Origin: Bacillota bacterium
GTDB lineage: Bacteria; Bacillota; Clostridia; Peptostreptococcales; Anaerovoracaceae
Length of the DNA: 41,988 nt
Direction: 5' to 3'
Assembly: GCA_017416795.1 (NCBI GenBank)
Contig: JAFQBD010000032.1
Location: forward strand, 1-41,988
The translations under genes and the position numbers were made by a program. The notes under the pieces were generated by a model that saw only the letters and a program-made list of their open reading frames with translations, ran no database searches and was not told where the DNA came from. Within the stretch, counting starts at the first letter, position 1; every line of letters starts with the position of its first letter. This document shows, piece by piece, positions 16,944-25,813 of the stretch.

Positions 16944-18312
16944 ATATTGCCGTATTGCTTTTATATATAGTTTTCTTAAAGAATTTGAAGAACAGTATCG
17001 ATGTTGCAGTTACTGCCAGCAGATCTGCTACAGGCTCTGCCGTGAATACTGCTATATCCTGAGGAGCCATAAACTGAGGCAGTATGAATATCAGCGGTAT
17101 CAGAAGTATCAGTTTTCTCAGTGCTGCAAGGAAGAGGCTGGTCTTGGCGTTGCCCAGTGCCAGGAAGGTCTGCTGACATGAAACCTGGATCCCGAATACC
17201 AGCGAAGTTGCCATGTATATCCTGAGGGCAGAGGCAGCATATCCTTGAAGTGCGATATCTGAAGTGAACACAGAAACCAGTATATCAGGTATGAATACCG
17301 ACATAGCCCAGACATATATTCCGTACACGATGCTGACTTTGAACAAAACGAAGAATGCTTTTCTTACTCTGTCGTAATTGCCTGCTCCGAAGTTGAAGCT
17401 TATTATTGGCTGAGCCCCTTGGGCAAGTCCTGTCAGCGGCAGCATACTGAGCTGCATCACACTTGTAAGGATAGTCATTGCTCCGACAGCTATATCTCCG
17501 CCGTACTTAAGCAGAGAGTAGTTGAAACATATAGTTATGAGTCCTTCCGTAGACTGCATCACGAAAGGCGCCAGGCCAAGGGCAAGGCAAGGAAGATATA
17601 TCTTTCGGTCAAGCTTAAGGTTCGATTTTTTGATACGAAGGATCGTCTTCTTTCCGCAGAGGAACTTCAGCACCCAGGCTGCCGAAAGAGCCTGAGAAAC
17701 TATGGTAGCCAGTGCTGCGCCCTTTACACCCCAGCCGAAGGCAAAGATGAAAACAGGGTCTAAAGCGATATTTGCAACCCCGCCGATAAGTACGCTGAGC
17801 ATACTTATGATAGTGAAACCCTGGGCTGTTATAAATGTGTTGAGACCGAGAGAGATAAGGACGAAGACTGTTCCGAATGCGTATATGCGCATATAGTCCC
17901 ATGCATAATCGAAAGTGTTCTCGCTGGCGCCAAAGAGCCAGAGAAGGTCGCGTCCCCATATGAAAAACACTGCGGTGATGATAAGTCCCATGAGAGTCAC
18001 GGCCAAAGCACAGTTGCCAAGGATCTTTTCTGCCGTATCGTTTTCATTTTTTCCCATGAAAATAGACGCTCTCGGTGCACCTCCCGCTGCAGTCAGCGCA
18101 GCAAAAGAAGCAGCTATAACTATGATAGGAAGGCATACTCCTACGCCGGTCAGGGCATTGGCGCCCACGCCGGGGATATGTCCTATGAATACTCTGTCTA
18201 CCATGTTATAAAGAACGCTTACGAGTTGAGCCGTTATTGTAGGTATGGCCAGCTTTAACAGCAGCTTTCCTACGGGTGCAGTACCCAATGTCAATTGTTT
18301 ATCTTGTTCCAT
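16942..18312 (-). CDS. MATE family efflux transporter
   Basis: A 456-residue multidrug and toxin extrusion protein with about 12 hydrophobic helices in two six-helix halves. Family features include LAIPTITAQLVSVLYNMVDRVFIGHIPG at the N-terminus (helix 1 and the conserved DRVFIG) and GLAQGAQPIISFNFGAGNYDRVRKAF in the second half. These exporters use Na+ or H+ gradients to expel cationic drugs or metabolites. The N-terminus begins as in other clostridial MATE proteins, so the ATG at 18312 is preferred even though no Shine-Dalgarno sequence precedes it. A promoter sits so close that the mRNA should start at or next to the ATG. The substrate is unknown. Confidence 0.93.
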   Translation of the reverse strand: MEQDKQLTLGTAPVGKLLLKLAIPTITAQLVSVLYNMVDRVFIGHIPGVGANALTGVGVCLPIIVIAASFAALTAAGGAPRASIFMGKNENDTAEKILGNCALAVTLMGLIITAVFFIWGRDLLWLFGASENTFDYAWDYMRIYAFGTVFVLISLGLNTFITAQGFTIISMLSVLIGGVANIALDPVFIFAFGWGVKGAALATIVSQALSAAWVLKFLCGKKTILRIKKSNLKLDRKIYLPCLALGLAPFVMQSTEGLITICFNYSLLKYGGDIAVGAMTILTSVMQLSMLPLTGLAQGAQPIISFNFGAGNYDRVRKAFFVLFKVSIVYGIYVWAMSVFIPDILVSVFTSDIALQGYAASALRIYMATSLVFGIQVSCQQTFLALGNAKTSLFLAALRKLILLIPLIFILPQFMAPQDIAVFTAEPVADLLAVTATSILFFKFFKKTIYKSNTAI

Positions 18313-18319
18313 GACAATT

Positions 18320-18349
18320 AGTATAACACATCATATCAATGCTTGCCAA
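18320..18349 (-). promoter_or_regulatory. MATE promoter giving a leaderless transcript
   Basis: On the minus strand TTGGCA (18349-18344), an 18-bp spacer and TATACT (18325-18320) lead to only 7 nt before the ATG at 18312. A start site 7 nt after the -10 would be the A of the ATG itself. Confidence 0.6.
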
Positions 18350-18368
18350 ATGGTCAAAAAAAAGATAT

Positions 18369-18383
18369 CATACATTATGTATG
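18369..18383. repeat. Palindrome in divergent MATE/MBL intergenic region
   Basis: CATACAT-T-ATGTATG is a perfect 7-bp dyad around one base, flanked by AAAAAAAG on the left and CTTTTTT on the right that can extend the stem. It lies 20 bp behind the MATE -35 element and 48 bp before the MBL gene start. It could be an operator shared by both genes or a weak terminator-like hairpin in the MBL leader. Confidence 0.5.
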
Positions 18384-18430
18384 GGCTTTTTTAAAAAAGT
18401 GAAATCGTAAGCAGCATAACAGGAGGAATC

Positions 18431-19414
18431 ATGTTAAATAAAATAGCAGAAAATATATATTGTAAAGAAGTGCCGCTGCCCAATAATCCGCTTAGACATA
18501 TCAATGTGTACATCATCAAAGGAGAAGATGACAGGGGCCTTATCATAGATACAGGATTTAACAGACCGGAGTGCGAAGAAGCACTGCAGGAGGCATTCGA
18601 TGAGCTGGGTATCCAGTCACCTGACGTATTCATAACTCATCTTCATTCAGACCACGTGGGCCTCGTACCTAAATTTGCAGGAGAAGGAAGCACTATATAC
18701 GCAAGTGAGATCGACGGTGAGATCATAAATTTTGAAGTAGGCAATCTCTACTGGTACATTCTTGATGACATGTTCATCAAGTACGGATTCCCGCCTGCAG
18801 ATTTCGGAAGGAATACAGATATCCATCCGGGAAGAAAATACGTGCATGAGAGCAGGATAGACTTCAAGTATGTAGAAGAAGGCGATGTGCTGGAATACGG
18901 CGGATATAAGCTGGAAGTAGTAGCAACACCGGGACATACTCCGGGACTGGTGGGTCTTTATGACAGAGAAAGCAAGATCTACTTCTGCGGAGATCACATA
19001 TTAGGAACTATCACACCTAACATCACTATCGAGATCAGTGCAGACAACCCGCTGGCAGACTATTTGAAGAGCCTTGAAAAGGTAGAAAAGCTGGAAGTGG
19101 AAAAGCTGCTGACTGCTCACGGCACACCTGTCCCTGACATGTATGAACGAATAGATGAACTGAAGAAACACCACGAAGCAAGACTTGCAGAAGTCCAGAA
19201 GATTCTGGGAAATGAATGGAAGACTGCATTCGAATGTGCCAGAGACATGACATGGGAAATAGAATGCAGGAATTGGGATGAATTCCCTGCACCGCAGAAA
19301 TGGTTCGCCACAGGTGAAGCCATCTCACATCTCCAGTACCTCTATTCCGTAGGAAGAGTAGAAAGAGACGAACTGGAAGGCGACATTTACTATTACAGAA
19401 ATAAGGTTGAATAA
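18431..19414 (+). CDS. MBL-fold metallo-hydrolase
   Basis: A 327-residue soluble metallo-beta-lactamase-fold enzyme. The metal-binding motif THLHSDHVG gives H70-x-H72-x-D74-H75, the third histidine is in ATPGHTPG, and the bridging Asp is in FCGDH; a late TAHGTP supplies the remaining ligand. This pattern fits the glyoxalase II/RNase-like hydrolase branch with a dinuclear zinc or iron centre. A C-terminal helical extension of about 80 residues with EWKTAFECARDMTWEI follows the catalytic core, reminiscent of the winged-helix tail of some lactamase-like hydrolases. ACAGGAGG precedes the ATG. It heads a six-gene operon with the next gene only 18 bp away. Substrate unknown. Confidence 0.88.
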   Translation: MLNKIAENIYCKEVPLPNNPLRHINVYIIKGEDDRGLIIDTGFNRPECEEALQEAFDELGIQSPDVFITHLHSDHVGLVPKFAGEGSTIYASEIDGEIINFEVGNLYWYILDDMFIKYGFPPADFGRNTDIHPGRKYVHESRIDFKYVEEGDVLEYGGYKLEVVATPGHTPGLVGLYDRESKIYFCGDHILGTITPNITIEISADNPLADYLKSLEKVEKLEVEKLLTAHGTPVPDMYERIDELKKHHEARLAEVQKILGNEWKTAFECARDMTWEIECRNWDEFPAPQKWFATGEAISHLQYLYSVGRVERDELEGDIYYYRNKVE

Positions 19415-19432
19415 ACAGCGGAGAACCATGAT

Positions 19433-20881
19433 ATGAAAAAAAGTGTGACGCAGTTCCTTTTGGACCATGCGGCGGAAAAACCTGTGTCATTCCATATGCC
19501 GGGCCATAAAGGCAGCGACATATACAGAAGATACGGTTACGATGAGTTTCTTAACAATTTCATAGATTGCGATATCACCGAGATCCCGGGAGCAGACAAC
19601 TTGTTCCAGACAGAAGGTGTGATCCGCGAGACTGCGGAAAAATACAGAAGGCTTTATGATGTCAAGAAATCATACCTGCTGATCAACGGGACCAGCGGAG
19701 GTCTTATAGCGGCTATATTGGCATCGGTACCTCAGGGCAAGAAACTTGTGATGGCGAGAAACTGCCATAAGTCAGTCTTCAATGCCCTTACACTGGGAGG
19801 AATCGAACCTGTATATGCGTATCCGTCGATGGTCGGGGAATACGGCATTTCAGGACCTGTAGAGGCTGAAGAAATCGCAAGATGCCTTGATGAGAATCCT
19901 GAGGCGCAGGCAGTGATACTGCCAAGCCCTAATTATTATGGCATCTGTAGTGATATCAAAGCTATCGCAGATGTTGTCCACTCCCGCGGTAAAGTCCTGA
20001 TAGTAGATCAGGCTCACGGAGCTCACTTGAAATTCATGTCAGGCGAGCCGAAGTCTGCAGAAGAATGCGGAGCAGACATAGTAGTCAACAGTACACATAA
20101 GACGCTGTGTTCATTCACGCAGAGCGCGGTGCTCAATTATAATTCCGACAGAGTTGAACAGTACATTCTTGAAGACAAGCTCCAGGCGATCCAGAGCACG
20201 AGCCCGTCATATCTGTTGATGGCATCCCTGGATATCAATGCAGACATCCTGGAAAAACACGGTGAAAGATCGTTTTCTGCGTGGCAATCCAATATAGAAG
20301 ATTTCTATGCAAAGGCTGCCGCTGTAGAAGGTCTTAAGCTTATGGAAGTGCCGGGGGCTATGGATAAGACAAAGATAAATATAGATATGAGCTGTTACGG
20401 TATAGATGGTAATCAGCTGGAAGAGCTCCTTATGGAGAAAGGCATCTATTCTGAACTTGTGACAGGAAATATCCTTATGTGCATGACCGGCATAGGCAAT
20501 ACCGGGGCTGATTTCGAAAGGCTTTTGGCAGCTCTCAAGAGTATTGCAGAAGAGAGAGCCTTTGATAAGGAAGGATCGGATAATAGTGGTGCTGCCGGCA
20601 CCGAAGGGTGCGATAAAGCCGACAACAGCGGAGCTGCCCTTTGGATGAAGAGGCGTGCTTTGCATGAGATCCCTAAGAAGAAACAGCAAGTACATATAGA
20701 TGAAAGTGAAGGTCTTATATGTGCAGCGTCCATCATCCCATATCCGCCGGGAATACCGTTCGTATGTCCGGGTGAGGAGATAGGGCGTGAAGAGATCGAA
20801 TATATCAAGCTGCTGAGAAATCGCGGCGAGAAAGTCATCGGCGTAGATGAAAACATGTGCGTCGTTGTAGGGAAGGAATAG
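19433..20881 (+). CDS. Orn/Lys/Arg decarboxylase family PLP enzyme
   Basis: A 482-residue fold-type I PLP enzyme similar to the small Gram-positive lysine/arginine/ornithine decarboxylases. The N-terminus has SFHMPGHKG; D192 and H195 in VDQAHGAH and K223 in NSTHKTL (Schiff base) are intact, as is the substrate-loop segment HMPGHKG. The C-terminal domain has IPYPPGIPFVCPGEEI, typical of the family. Near residues 381-405 lies a low-complexity linker in which DNSGAA occurs twice. It would decarboxylate a basic amino acid to a polyamine such as cadaverine, agmatine or putrescine; which one cannot be decided. It follows the MBL gene by 18 bp and precedes the EFR1 gene by 9 bp. Confidence 0.9.
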   Translation: MKKSVTQFLLDHAAEKPVSFHMPGHKGSDIYRRYGYDEFLNNFIDCDITEIPGADNLFQTEGVIRETAEKYRRLYDVKKSYLLINGTSGGLIAAILASVPQGKKLVMARNCHKSVFNALTLGGIEPVYAYPSMVGEYGISGPVEAEEIARCLDENPEAQAVILPSPNYYGICSDIKAIADVVHSRGKVLIVDQAHGAHLKFMSGEPKSAEECGADIVVNSTHKTLCSFTQSAVLNYNSDRVEQYILEDKLQAIQSTSPSYLLMASLDINADILEKHGERSFSAWQSNIEDFYAKAAAVEGLKLMEVPGAMDKTKINIDMSCYGIDGNQLEELLMEKGIYSELVTGNILMCMTGIGNTGADFERLLAALKSIAEERAFDKEGSDNSGAAGTEGCDKADNSGAALWMKRRALHEIPKKKQQVHIDESEGLICAASIIPYPPGIPFVCPGEEIGREEIEYIKLLRNRGEKVIGVDENMCVVVGKE

Positions 20882-20890
20882 GGTGAAGAG

Positions 20891-21637
20891 ATGATTTTGT
20901 ATTTTACCGGAACAGGTAACAGCAGATATGCTGCGAAGTATGCTGCAGAAGCTACAGGCGATCAGGCAGTCGATCTTTTTGATAAGATCAGGAACAAGGA
21001 CTATACGCCGATGCATTCCGATAAGCCATGGGTAGTTGCAGCGCCGATATATTGCTGGCAGCTTCCTCATGTTGTACGCGACTGGATGATGGCAACTGAA
21101 TTCACGGGAAGCAGGGAGATATATTTCCTGATGACATGCGGAAGCAGCGTGGGAAATGCCGAGAAGTATCTCAGAAGACTATGTGATGCCAAGGGCTTGG
21201 CATTCAAGGGCTGTGCAGAGATCGTGATGCCTGAGAATTATATAGCTATGTTCGAAGCACCGGACAAAGAAAAGGCAGAGCGCATCATAAATGCCGCTGA
21301 GCGTTCTCTCAAAAAGGCGGCAGGACATATCAAAGCAGGTGAGCCTATTCTGGGCGAGAAGCCGGATATCAAAGGAAAGCTTATGAGCAGCTTAGTGAAC
21401 AAGATATACTATCCGCTCATAGTTAAAGACAAGAAGTTCTATGCAAAGGACAGCTACAGCGGATGCGGACTCTGTGCAGAGAAGTGCCCTCTGGGCAATA
21501 TCGAGTTTGCTGATGGAAAGCCTAAGTGGAGAGGTGACTGCACCCATTGTATGGCGTGCATCGCATATTGCCCTGAAGAAGCGATAGAATACGGCAAAGC
21601 AAGCGAAGGTAAGGAAAGATACATCTGTCCGAGATAG
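20891..21637 (+). CDS. EFR1 family flavodoxin-ferredoxin fusion
   Basis: A 248-residue electron carrier combining an N-terminal flavodoxin-like domain (MILYFTGTGNSRYAAKYAA, residues 1-19 binding FMN phosphate) and a C-terminal pair of 4Fe-4S sites (CGLCAEKCPLGN and CTHCMACIAYCPEEAI). This is the EFR1 family. It presumably shuttles low-potential electrons, but partners are unknown. There is no membrane segment. It starts 9 bp after the decarboxylase stop (RBS GGTGAAGAG) and is followed by the AGCS symporter 46 bp downstream, so it belongs to the same operon. Confidence 0.92.
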   Translation: MILYFTGTGNSRYAAKYAAEATGDQAVDLFDKIRNKDYTPMHSDKPWVVAAPIYCWQLPHVVRDWMMATEFTGSREIYFLMTCGSSVGNAEKYLRRLCDAKGLAFKGCAEIVMPENYIAMFEAPDKEKAERIINAAERSLKKAAGHIKAGEPILGEKPDIKGKLMSSLVNKIYYPLIVKDKKFYAKDSYSGCGLCAEKCPLGNIEFADGKPKWRGDCTHCMACIAYCPEEAIEYGKASEGKERYICPR

Positions 21638-21683
21638 ATGATCGGAATATATAAAATAATCATAGTAATTAAGGAGAAATAAA

Positions 21684-23222
21684 ATGCAGGAAGTTTTTGC
21701 GTCCATAAACGGAGTGTTTTCGTTTATAGGACCGGTATCGGATTTCTTATGGGATTTTCCGACTAATTTTGAATGGTATTCATCTATTCCATTGATCGGT
21801 GAAATATCTCTGGCAGTTATCGTACTGCTGGGATCGGGCATATTCTTCAGTTTCAAACTGGGATTCATGCAGATCACATATTTCAAAAAAGGAATACGCA
21901 CCATGACTGAGAAGAGAAGCGTGGACACAGGTATATCACCTCTGGCGGCTTTCCTCTTGAGTTCAGCCATGAGAGTAGGCCCGGGAAACATCCTGGGCGT
22001 TACAGGAGCTATCGCTGTCGGAGGCCCCGGAGCATTGTTCTGGATGTGGGTATCTGCGTTTTTCGGCATGGCTGTAGCGTATATGGAAGCAGCCCTTGCT
22101 CAGATATTCAAGGAAAAGAAGGATGATGAGTTTGTCGGAGGTCTGCCTTTCTACGGAAGAAAACTCATCGGAAACAAGGTGTGGGTAGGAGTATTCCTCT
22201 CACTGCTTTACATACTTTATGCGCTTTGCTGTCTGCCGGCTCAGGGATTCAATGTAGTATCATCTGTTGGAAGGATCGCGGAGATAGCTACAGGCAGCAC
22301 TATAGCAGTAGATTCAGCGTTTTACTATATCGTTGGTGCAGTGATAATCCTGCTTACAGCTGTTGCTGTGTTCGGCGGTATCAAGAAGGTGACTAAGTGG
22401 ACCGATAAAATGGTTCCCGTCATGGCAGTAGTATATGTGCTGACAGTGCTTGTACTGATACTGATCAATCTCGATGCAGTACCGTATTTCTTCAAGGAAG
22501 TATTCTCGGGCGCATTCTCACCTGATGCTATATTCGGCGGGCTCTTCGGTACAGTTCTGGCACAGGGTGTTAAGAGAGGTCTCATGTCAAACGAAGCAGG
22601 TCAGGGTACTATCACTATGCCTGCAGCGGCTGCAGATGCCAGCCATCCTTGTGAACAGGGCGTCATCGCATCTATAGGAGTATTCCTCGATACCATCGTT
22701 ATCTGTACGCTGACAGGATTCGTAGTAGTTATGGCTCACTGCTGGACAGGTTCAGGATCTGAAGCATGGTTTGCTCTCGATAAACTGCCTATGTTTACAG
22801 AATCACTGGCAGAACTTACACCGGGAACTGCATTCAATGCAGTTATAACTATACTTATAACTATCTGTTTCTGCCTGTTCGCTTATACATGCCTGCTTGG
22901 TATGATCAGCTTCTCGGAGATCGCTGCCAACAGGATAAGCAGAAGCAAGACATTCATAAATGTTGTGAGAATAGTAGGCCTTTTCGTAGCAGCCTTCGGT
23001 ATCCTCTGCAATATGGCAGGACTGGAACTGGGTAACTTGTGGGCATTCTCAGACTTAGGAAATATTTTGATCGTATACTTCAATATACCAATCGTTTATG
23101 TAGGCGCCAGATACGTTATTCGTGCGACTAAACATTATAAATTGGACGATGGTACGCCGTTCACTTCTGCAGTGATAGGAAGAGACGACTGTCAGTATTG
23201 GGATGATAAGGCAAGTAAGTAG
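21684..23222 (+). CDS. AGCS family alanine/glycine:cation symporter
   Basis: A 512-residue Na+-coupled amino-acid symporter. Family motifs include GSGIFFSFKLGFMQ, the AMRVGPGNILGVTGAIAVGGPGALFWMW region and GLFGTVLAQGVKRGLMSNEAGQGT. About 11 hydrophobic segments are seen. Alanine, glycine or D-amino acids are imported with Na+ or H+. AATTAAGGAG gives a good ribosome binding site. Its position next to an amino-acid decarboxylase and a DMT transporter suggests uptake of amino acids for fermentation or polyamine production, but that is an inference. Confidence 0.95.
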   Translation: MQEVFASINGVFSFIGPVSDFLWDFPTNFEWYSSIPLIGEISLAVIVLLGSGIFFSFKLGFMQITYFKKGIRTMTEKRSVDTGISPLAAFLLSSAMRVGPGNILGVTGAIAVGGPGALFWMWVSAFFGMAVAYMEAALAQIFKEKKDDEFVGGLPFYGRKLIGNKVWVGVFLSLLYILYALCCLPAQGFNVVSSVGRIAEIATGSTIAVDSAFYYIVGAVIILLTAVAVFGGIKKVTKWTDKMVPVMAVVYVLTVLVLILINLDAVPYFFKEVFSGAFSPDAIFGGLFGTVLAQGVKRGLMSNEAGQGTITMPAAAADASHPCEQGVIASIGVFLDTIVICTLTGFVVVMAHCWTGSGSEAWFALDKLPMFTESLAELTPGTAFNAVITILITICFCLFAYTCLLGMISFSEIAANRISRSKTFINVVRIVGLFVAAFGILCNMAGLELGNLWAFSDLGNILIVYFNIPIVYVGARYVIRATKHYKLDDGTPFTSAVIGRDDCQYWDDKASK

Positions 23223-23240
23223 GGCAATAGAGAGGTCATT

Positions 23241-24173
23241 ATGAGTATCAGAACTAAGGCGCTGTTAGCAGTCATAACAGGCAATACGATTTTTGGATTC
23301 AGTTTTCTGTTTTCCAAAGTTGCACTGCAGATGACTGTGCCCAGCGTACTGCTTGCTGTAAGATTCACTACGGCATTTGTCGTTCTCAATCTTATAGCTT
23401 TTGTTGGAAGGAATATAAAGAAAAAGGATGGGGAACCTCTCGTTGAGTTTTCCTTGAAGGGCAAGCCGCTTAAATATGTGCTGCTTTTAGCGCTGTTTCA
23501 GCCGATAATTTACTTTCTCGGAGAGAGCTATGGTATCGAATACACTTCATCGGCCTTTGCCGGCACTATAATAGCGGTGATCCCTATCATGGGCATAGTG
23601 TTTGATGTGCTTATCATGAAAGCGGGAGTGACTGTCAAGCAGGTAATATGTGCCGTAGTATCTGTCATAGGGGTAGCGGTGACGACTCTCGGTGCGGAAG
23701 GGATGAAGTCTTCTCTTATCGGAGTGCTGTTCCTGCTCGTTGCAGTAGTGGCAGGAGCGTTATTCTATGTTTTCAGCAAAAAATCGGGAGAACATTTCAA
23801 TGCACTTGAGCGAACGTATGTGATGTTCGCTGCCGGAAGTTTATCGTATATATTAGTGGCGTTGATCCAGTGTGCAGGTGAATATGAGACACTGATATTA
23901 CAGCCTGTAAGCAGTGGGAACTTTTGGATATGCATACTATATCTAGCGGTCATGTCTTCTGTAGTCGCATTCATTGCGCTCAACTACGGAAGTTCCGGGG
24001 TATCAGTTACGGAAGCGTCGCTGTTTGCTAATTTGACGACAGTGATTTCTATAGCTGCAGGCGTTGTTGTGCTGGGTGAAAGTTTCAGTATCCAGCAGAT
24101 AATCGGTGCTGTAATGATAATCGGAAGCGTATATCTGGCCAATGTCGAAGGCGGCAAAAAGGAGGAATCATAA
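23241..24173 (+). CDS. DMT superfamily (EamA) transporter
   Basis: A 310-residue membrane protein with ten helices in two EamA repeats (about 10-150 and 165-300). Features include IFGFSFLFSKVALQ early in repeat 1, SSAFAGTIIAVIPIMGIVFD before the first repeat ends and GSSGVSVTEASLFANLTTVISIAAG in repeat 2. DMT exporters move amino acids, metabolites or drugs; the substrate is unknown. The gene starts 18 bp after the AGCS stop with AGAGAGG as a ribosome binding site and is followed only 2 bp before the ABM-domain gene, so it is in the same operon. Confidence 0.92.
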   Translation: MSIRTKALLAVITGNTIFGFSFLFSKVALQMTVPSVLLAVRFTTAFVVLNLIAFVGRNIKKKDGEPLVEFSLKGKPLKYVLLLALFQPIIYFLGESYGIEYTSSAFAGTIIAVIPIMGIVFDVLIMKAGVTVKQVICAVVSVIGVAVTTLGAEGMKSSLIGVLFLLVAVVAGALFYVFSKKSGEHFNALERTYVMFAAGSLSYILVALIQCAGEYETLILQPVSSGNFWICILYLAVMSSVVAFIALNYGSSGVSVTEASLFANLTTVISIAAGVVVLGESFSIQQIIGAVMIIGSVYLANVEGGKKEES

Positions 24174-24175
24174 GG

Positions 24176-24472
24176 ATGACAAACTATTACGTTACATATA
24201 CATTTAAGAATAAAGATACTAGAAATGCTTTCTATGAAGAGGTGAAGGCAAGTGGTGTGGCAGAGGCTTCCAGAGCGGAAGACGGATGCATAAGATATGA
24301 GTATTACTATCATGCGGATTCAGATAATAAGATTTTCTTATGGGAGCAGTGGGAGAGCCGCGAGGCGCAGGCTTTGCACATGACAATGCCTCATTTTGCA
24401 GTATTGACGGGCATTAAGGAGAAGTACGAGGTGGAAGCTGAGATACTTATTGAAGATCAGATAATAAGATAG
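24176..24472 (+). CDS. ABM-domain small monooxygenase-like protein
   Basis: A 98-residue protein of the antibiotic-biosynthesis-monooxygenase (dimeric alpha-beta barrel) fold. YYVTYTFKNKDTRNAFYEEV, GCIRYEYYYHADSDNKIFLWEQWESREA and a late HMTMPHF match the pattern of YgiN-like quinol monooxygenases. Such proteins act on quinols or haem, or have no demonstrated activity. The start lies 2 bp after the DMT stop, with AAAGGAGG about 13 nt upstream and a second AAGG closer. It is the last gene of the six-gene operon and is followed by a clear terminator. Confidence 0.85.
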   Translation: MTNYYVTYTFKNKDTRNAFYEEVKASGVAEASRAEDGCIRYEYYYHADSDNKIFLWEQWESREAQALHMTMPHFAVLTGIKEKYEVEAEILIEDQIIR

Positions 24473-24510
24473 CAAGATAGTACCGATGTATACACTATAT
24501 ATTGATAAAT

Positions 24511-24536
24511 GCGGCTTGACATAAAGCCGCTTTTTT
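24511..24536 (+). terminator. Intrinsic terminator of the six-gene operon
   Basis: GCGGCTT (24511-24517), a 6-nt loop, AAGCCGC (24524-24530) and TTTTTT. It separates the operon starting at 18431 from the acyl-CoA dehydrogenase operon. Confidence 0.95.
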
Positions 24537-24608
24537 CGTAAAATGTTATGGTGATTGTAAGCAAAGTAAGCTATAAATTTTTATTAACAAAGTTTAGGAG
24601 GATAGACA

Positions 24609-25781
24609 ATGGACTTTAAATTATCAAAGACACATTTGCTTCAGCAGGAAATGTATCGTAAGTTTGCAGAAAACGAAGTGAAACCATTGGCAGAAGAAAT
24701 GGATGAAACTGAAGTTTACAATTTAGATCTGCTTGCTAAGATGCATAAGTACGGCCTGATGGGTATCCCTTACTCCAAGGAATACGGCGGAGTAGGCGGC
24801 GACTACCTCTCATATGCACTCTGCATGGAAGAAGTATCAAAGGTTGACGGATCAACTGGTATCACTATCTCAGTACACACTTCACTGTGCTGCTCATGTA
24901 TTGATTCATTCGGTACAGAAGAACAGAAGCAGAAGTTCCTGAGACCACTGATCGACGGATCAAAGACAGGCTGCTTCGGTCTGACAGAACCAAACGCAGG
25001 ATCAGACGCTGCAGGACAGCAGACTACAGCTGTTTACGATGCAGAAACTGACGAATACATCATCAACGGTGGTAAGATCTTTACTACTAACTCAGGATTT
25101 GCTGATACTAACATCTGCTTCGCACTGACTGACAAGAAGCTGGGAACAAAGGGTATCTCCGCATTCGTAGTTCCTCTGAAGGACGAAGAAGGAAATGCTT
25201 ACCCAGGAGTAACAGTAAGTGAAAACATCAAGAGAATGGGTATCAGAGCAGCTTCAAACTGCGAAGTATCATACGAAAACGTAAGAGTACCTGCTGCTAA
25301 CAGATTAGGTAAAGAAGGCGCTGGCTTCAAGATCGCTATGAAGGCTCTGGACGGCGGAAGAATCGGTATCGCTGCACAGTGCGTTGGTCTGGCTCAGGGA
25401 GCACTGAACGAAGCTATGGCTTACGTTAAGGAAAGAAAGCAGTTTGGAAGACCTATCTCAGCATTCCAGACTACTCAGTTCAAGCTGGCTGACATGCAGA
25501 CTAAGATCGATGCTGCTAGACTGATGACTTGGAGAGCAGCTTGCATCAAGGATGCTGGTGAAAACTATGGCCCTGCAGCAGCAATGGCTAAGTTATTTGC
25601 ATCAGATATGGCTAACAATGTTTGCCGTGAAGCTGTACAGCTGATGGGCGGATACGGATACTGCAGAGAATATCCTGTAGAAAGAGCTTTAAGAGATGCT
25701 AAGATTACTGAAATCTACGAAGGTACATCAGAAGTTATGAAGATGGTTATCTCCGGAGCAATGAAAGTAAACGCAAAATAA
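24609..25781 (+). CDS. Acyl-CoA dehydrogenase (butyryl-CoA dehydrogenase type)
   Basis: A 390-residue FAD flavoenzyme. Family motifs are present: FGLTEPNAGSDAAGQQTTAV (substrate and FAD binding), RMGIRAASNCEVSYENVRVP, RKQFGRPISAFQTTQ and QLMGGYGYCREYPVERALRDAKITEIYEGTSEVMK; Glu371 in YEGT is the expected catalytic base. Next to EtfB and EtfA, this looks like the Bcd/EtfBA system that reduces crotonyl-CoA with NADH, possibly bifurcating electrons to ferredoxin. The chain-length specificity is inferred. TTTAGGAGG precedes the ATG. Codon use is that of a highly expressed gene. Confidence 0.93.
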   Translation: MDFKLSKTHLLQQEMYRKFAENEVKPLAEEMDETEVYNLDLLAKMHKYGLMGIPYSKEYGGVGGDYLSYALCMEEVSKVDGSTGITISVHTSLCCSCIDSFGTEEQKQKFLRPLIDGSKTGCFGLTEPNAGSDAAGQQTTAVYDAETDEYIINGGKIFTTNSGFADTNICFALTDKKLGTKGISAFVVPLKDEEGNAYPGVTVSENIKRMGIRAASNCEVSYENVRVPAANRLGKEGAGFKIAMKALDGGRIGIAAQCVGLAQGALNEAMAYVKERKQFGRPISAFQTTQFKLADMQTKIDAARLMTWRAACIKDAGENYGPAAAMAKLFASDMANNVCREAVQLMGGYGYCREYPVERALRDAKITEIYEGTSEVMKMVISGAMKVNAK

Positions 25782-25813
25782 AACTTAGTTAGTGTGAAGG
25801 GAGAACATATAAA

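Noticed and set aside
16942..16979. Frameshift at the MATE C-terminus
   Set aside because: The reading frame ends normally at a family-typical length; the terminator overlap is simple compaction.
20207..21070. 287-codon minus-strand reading frame
   Set aside because: Antisense to the decarboxylase and EFR1 genes, with no recognisable domain or ribosome binding site.
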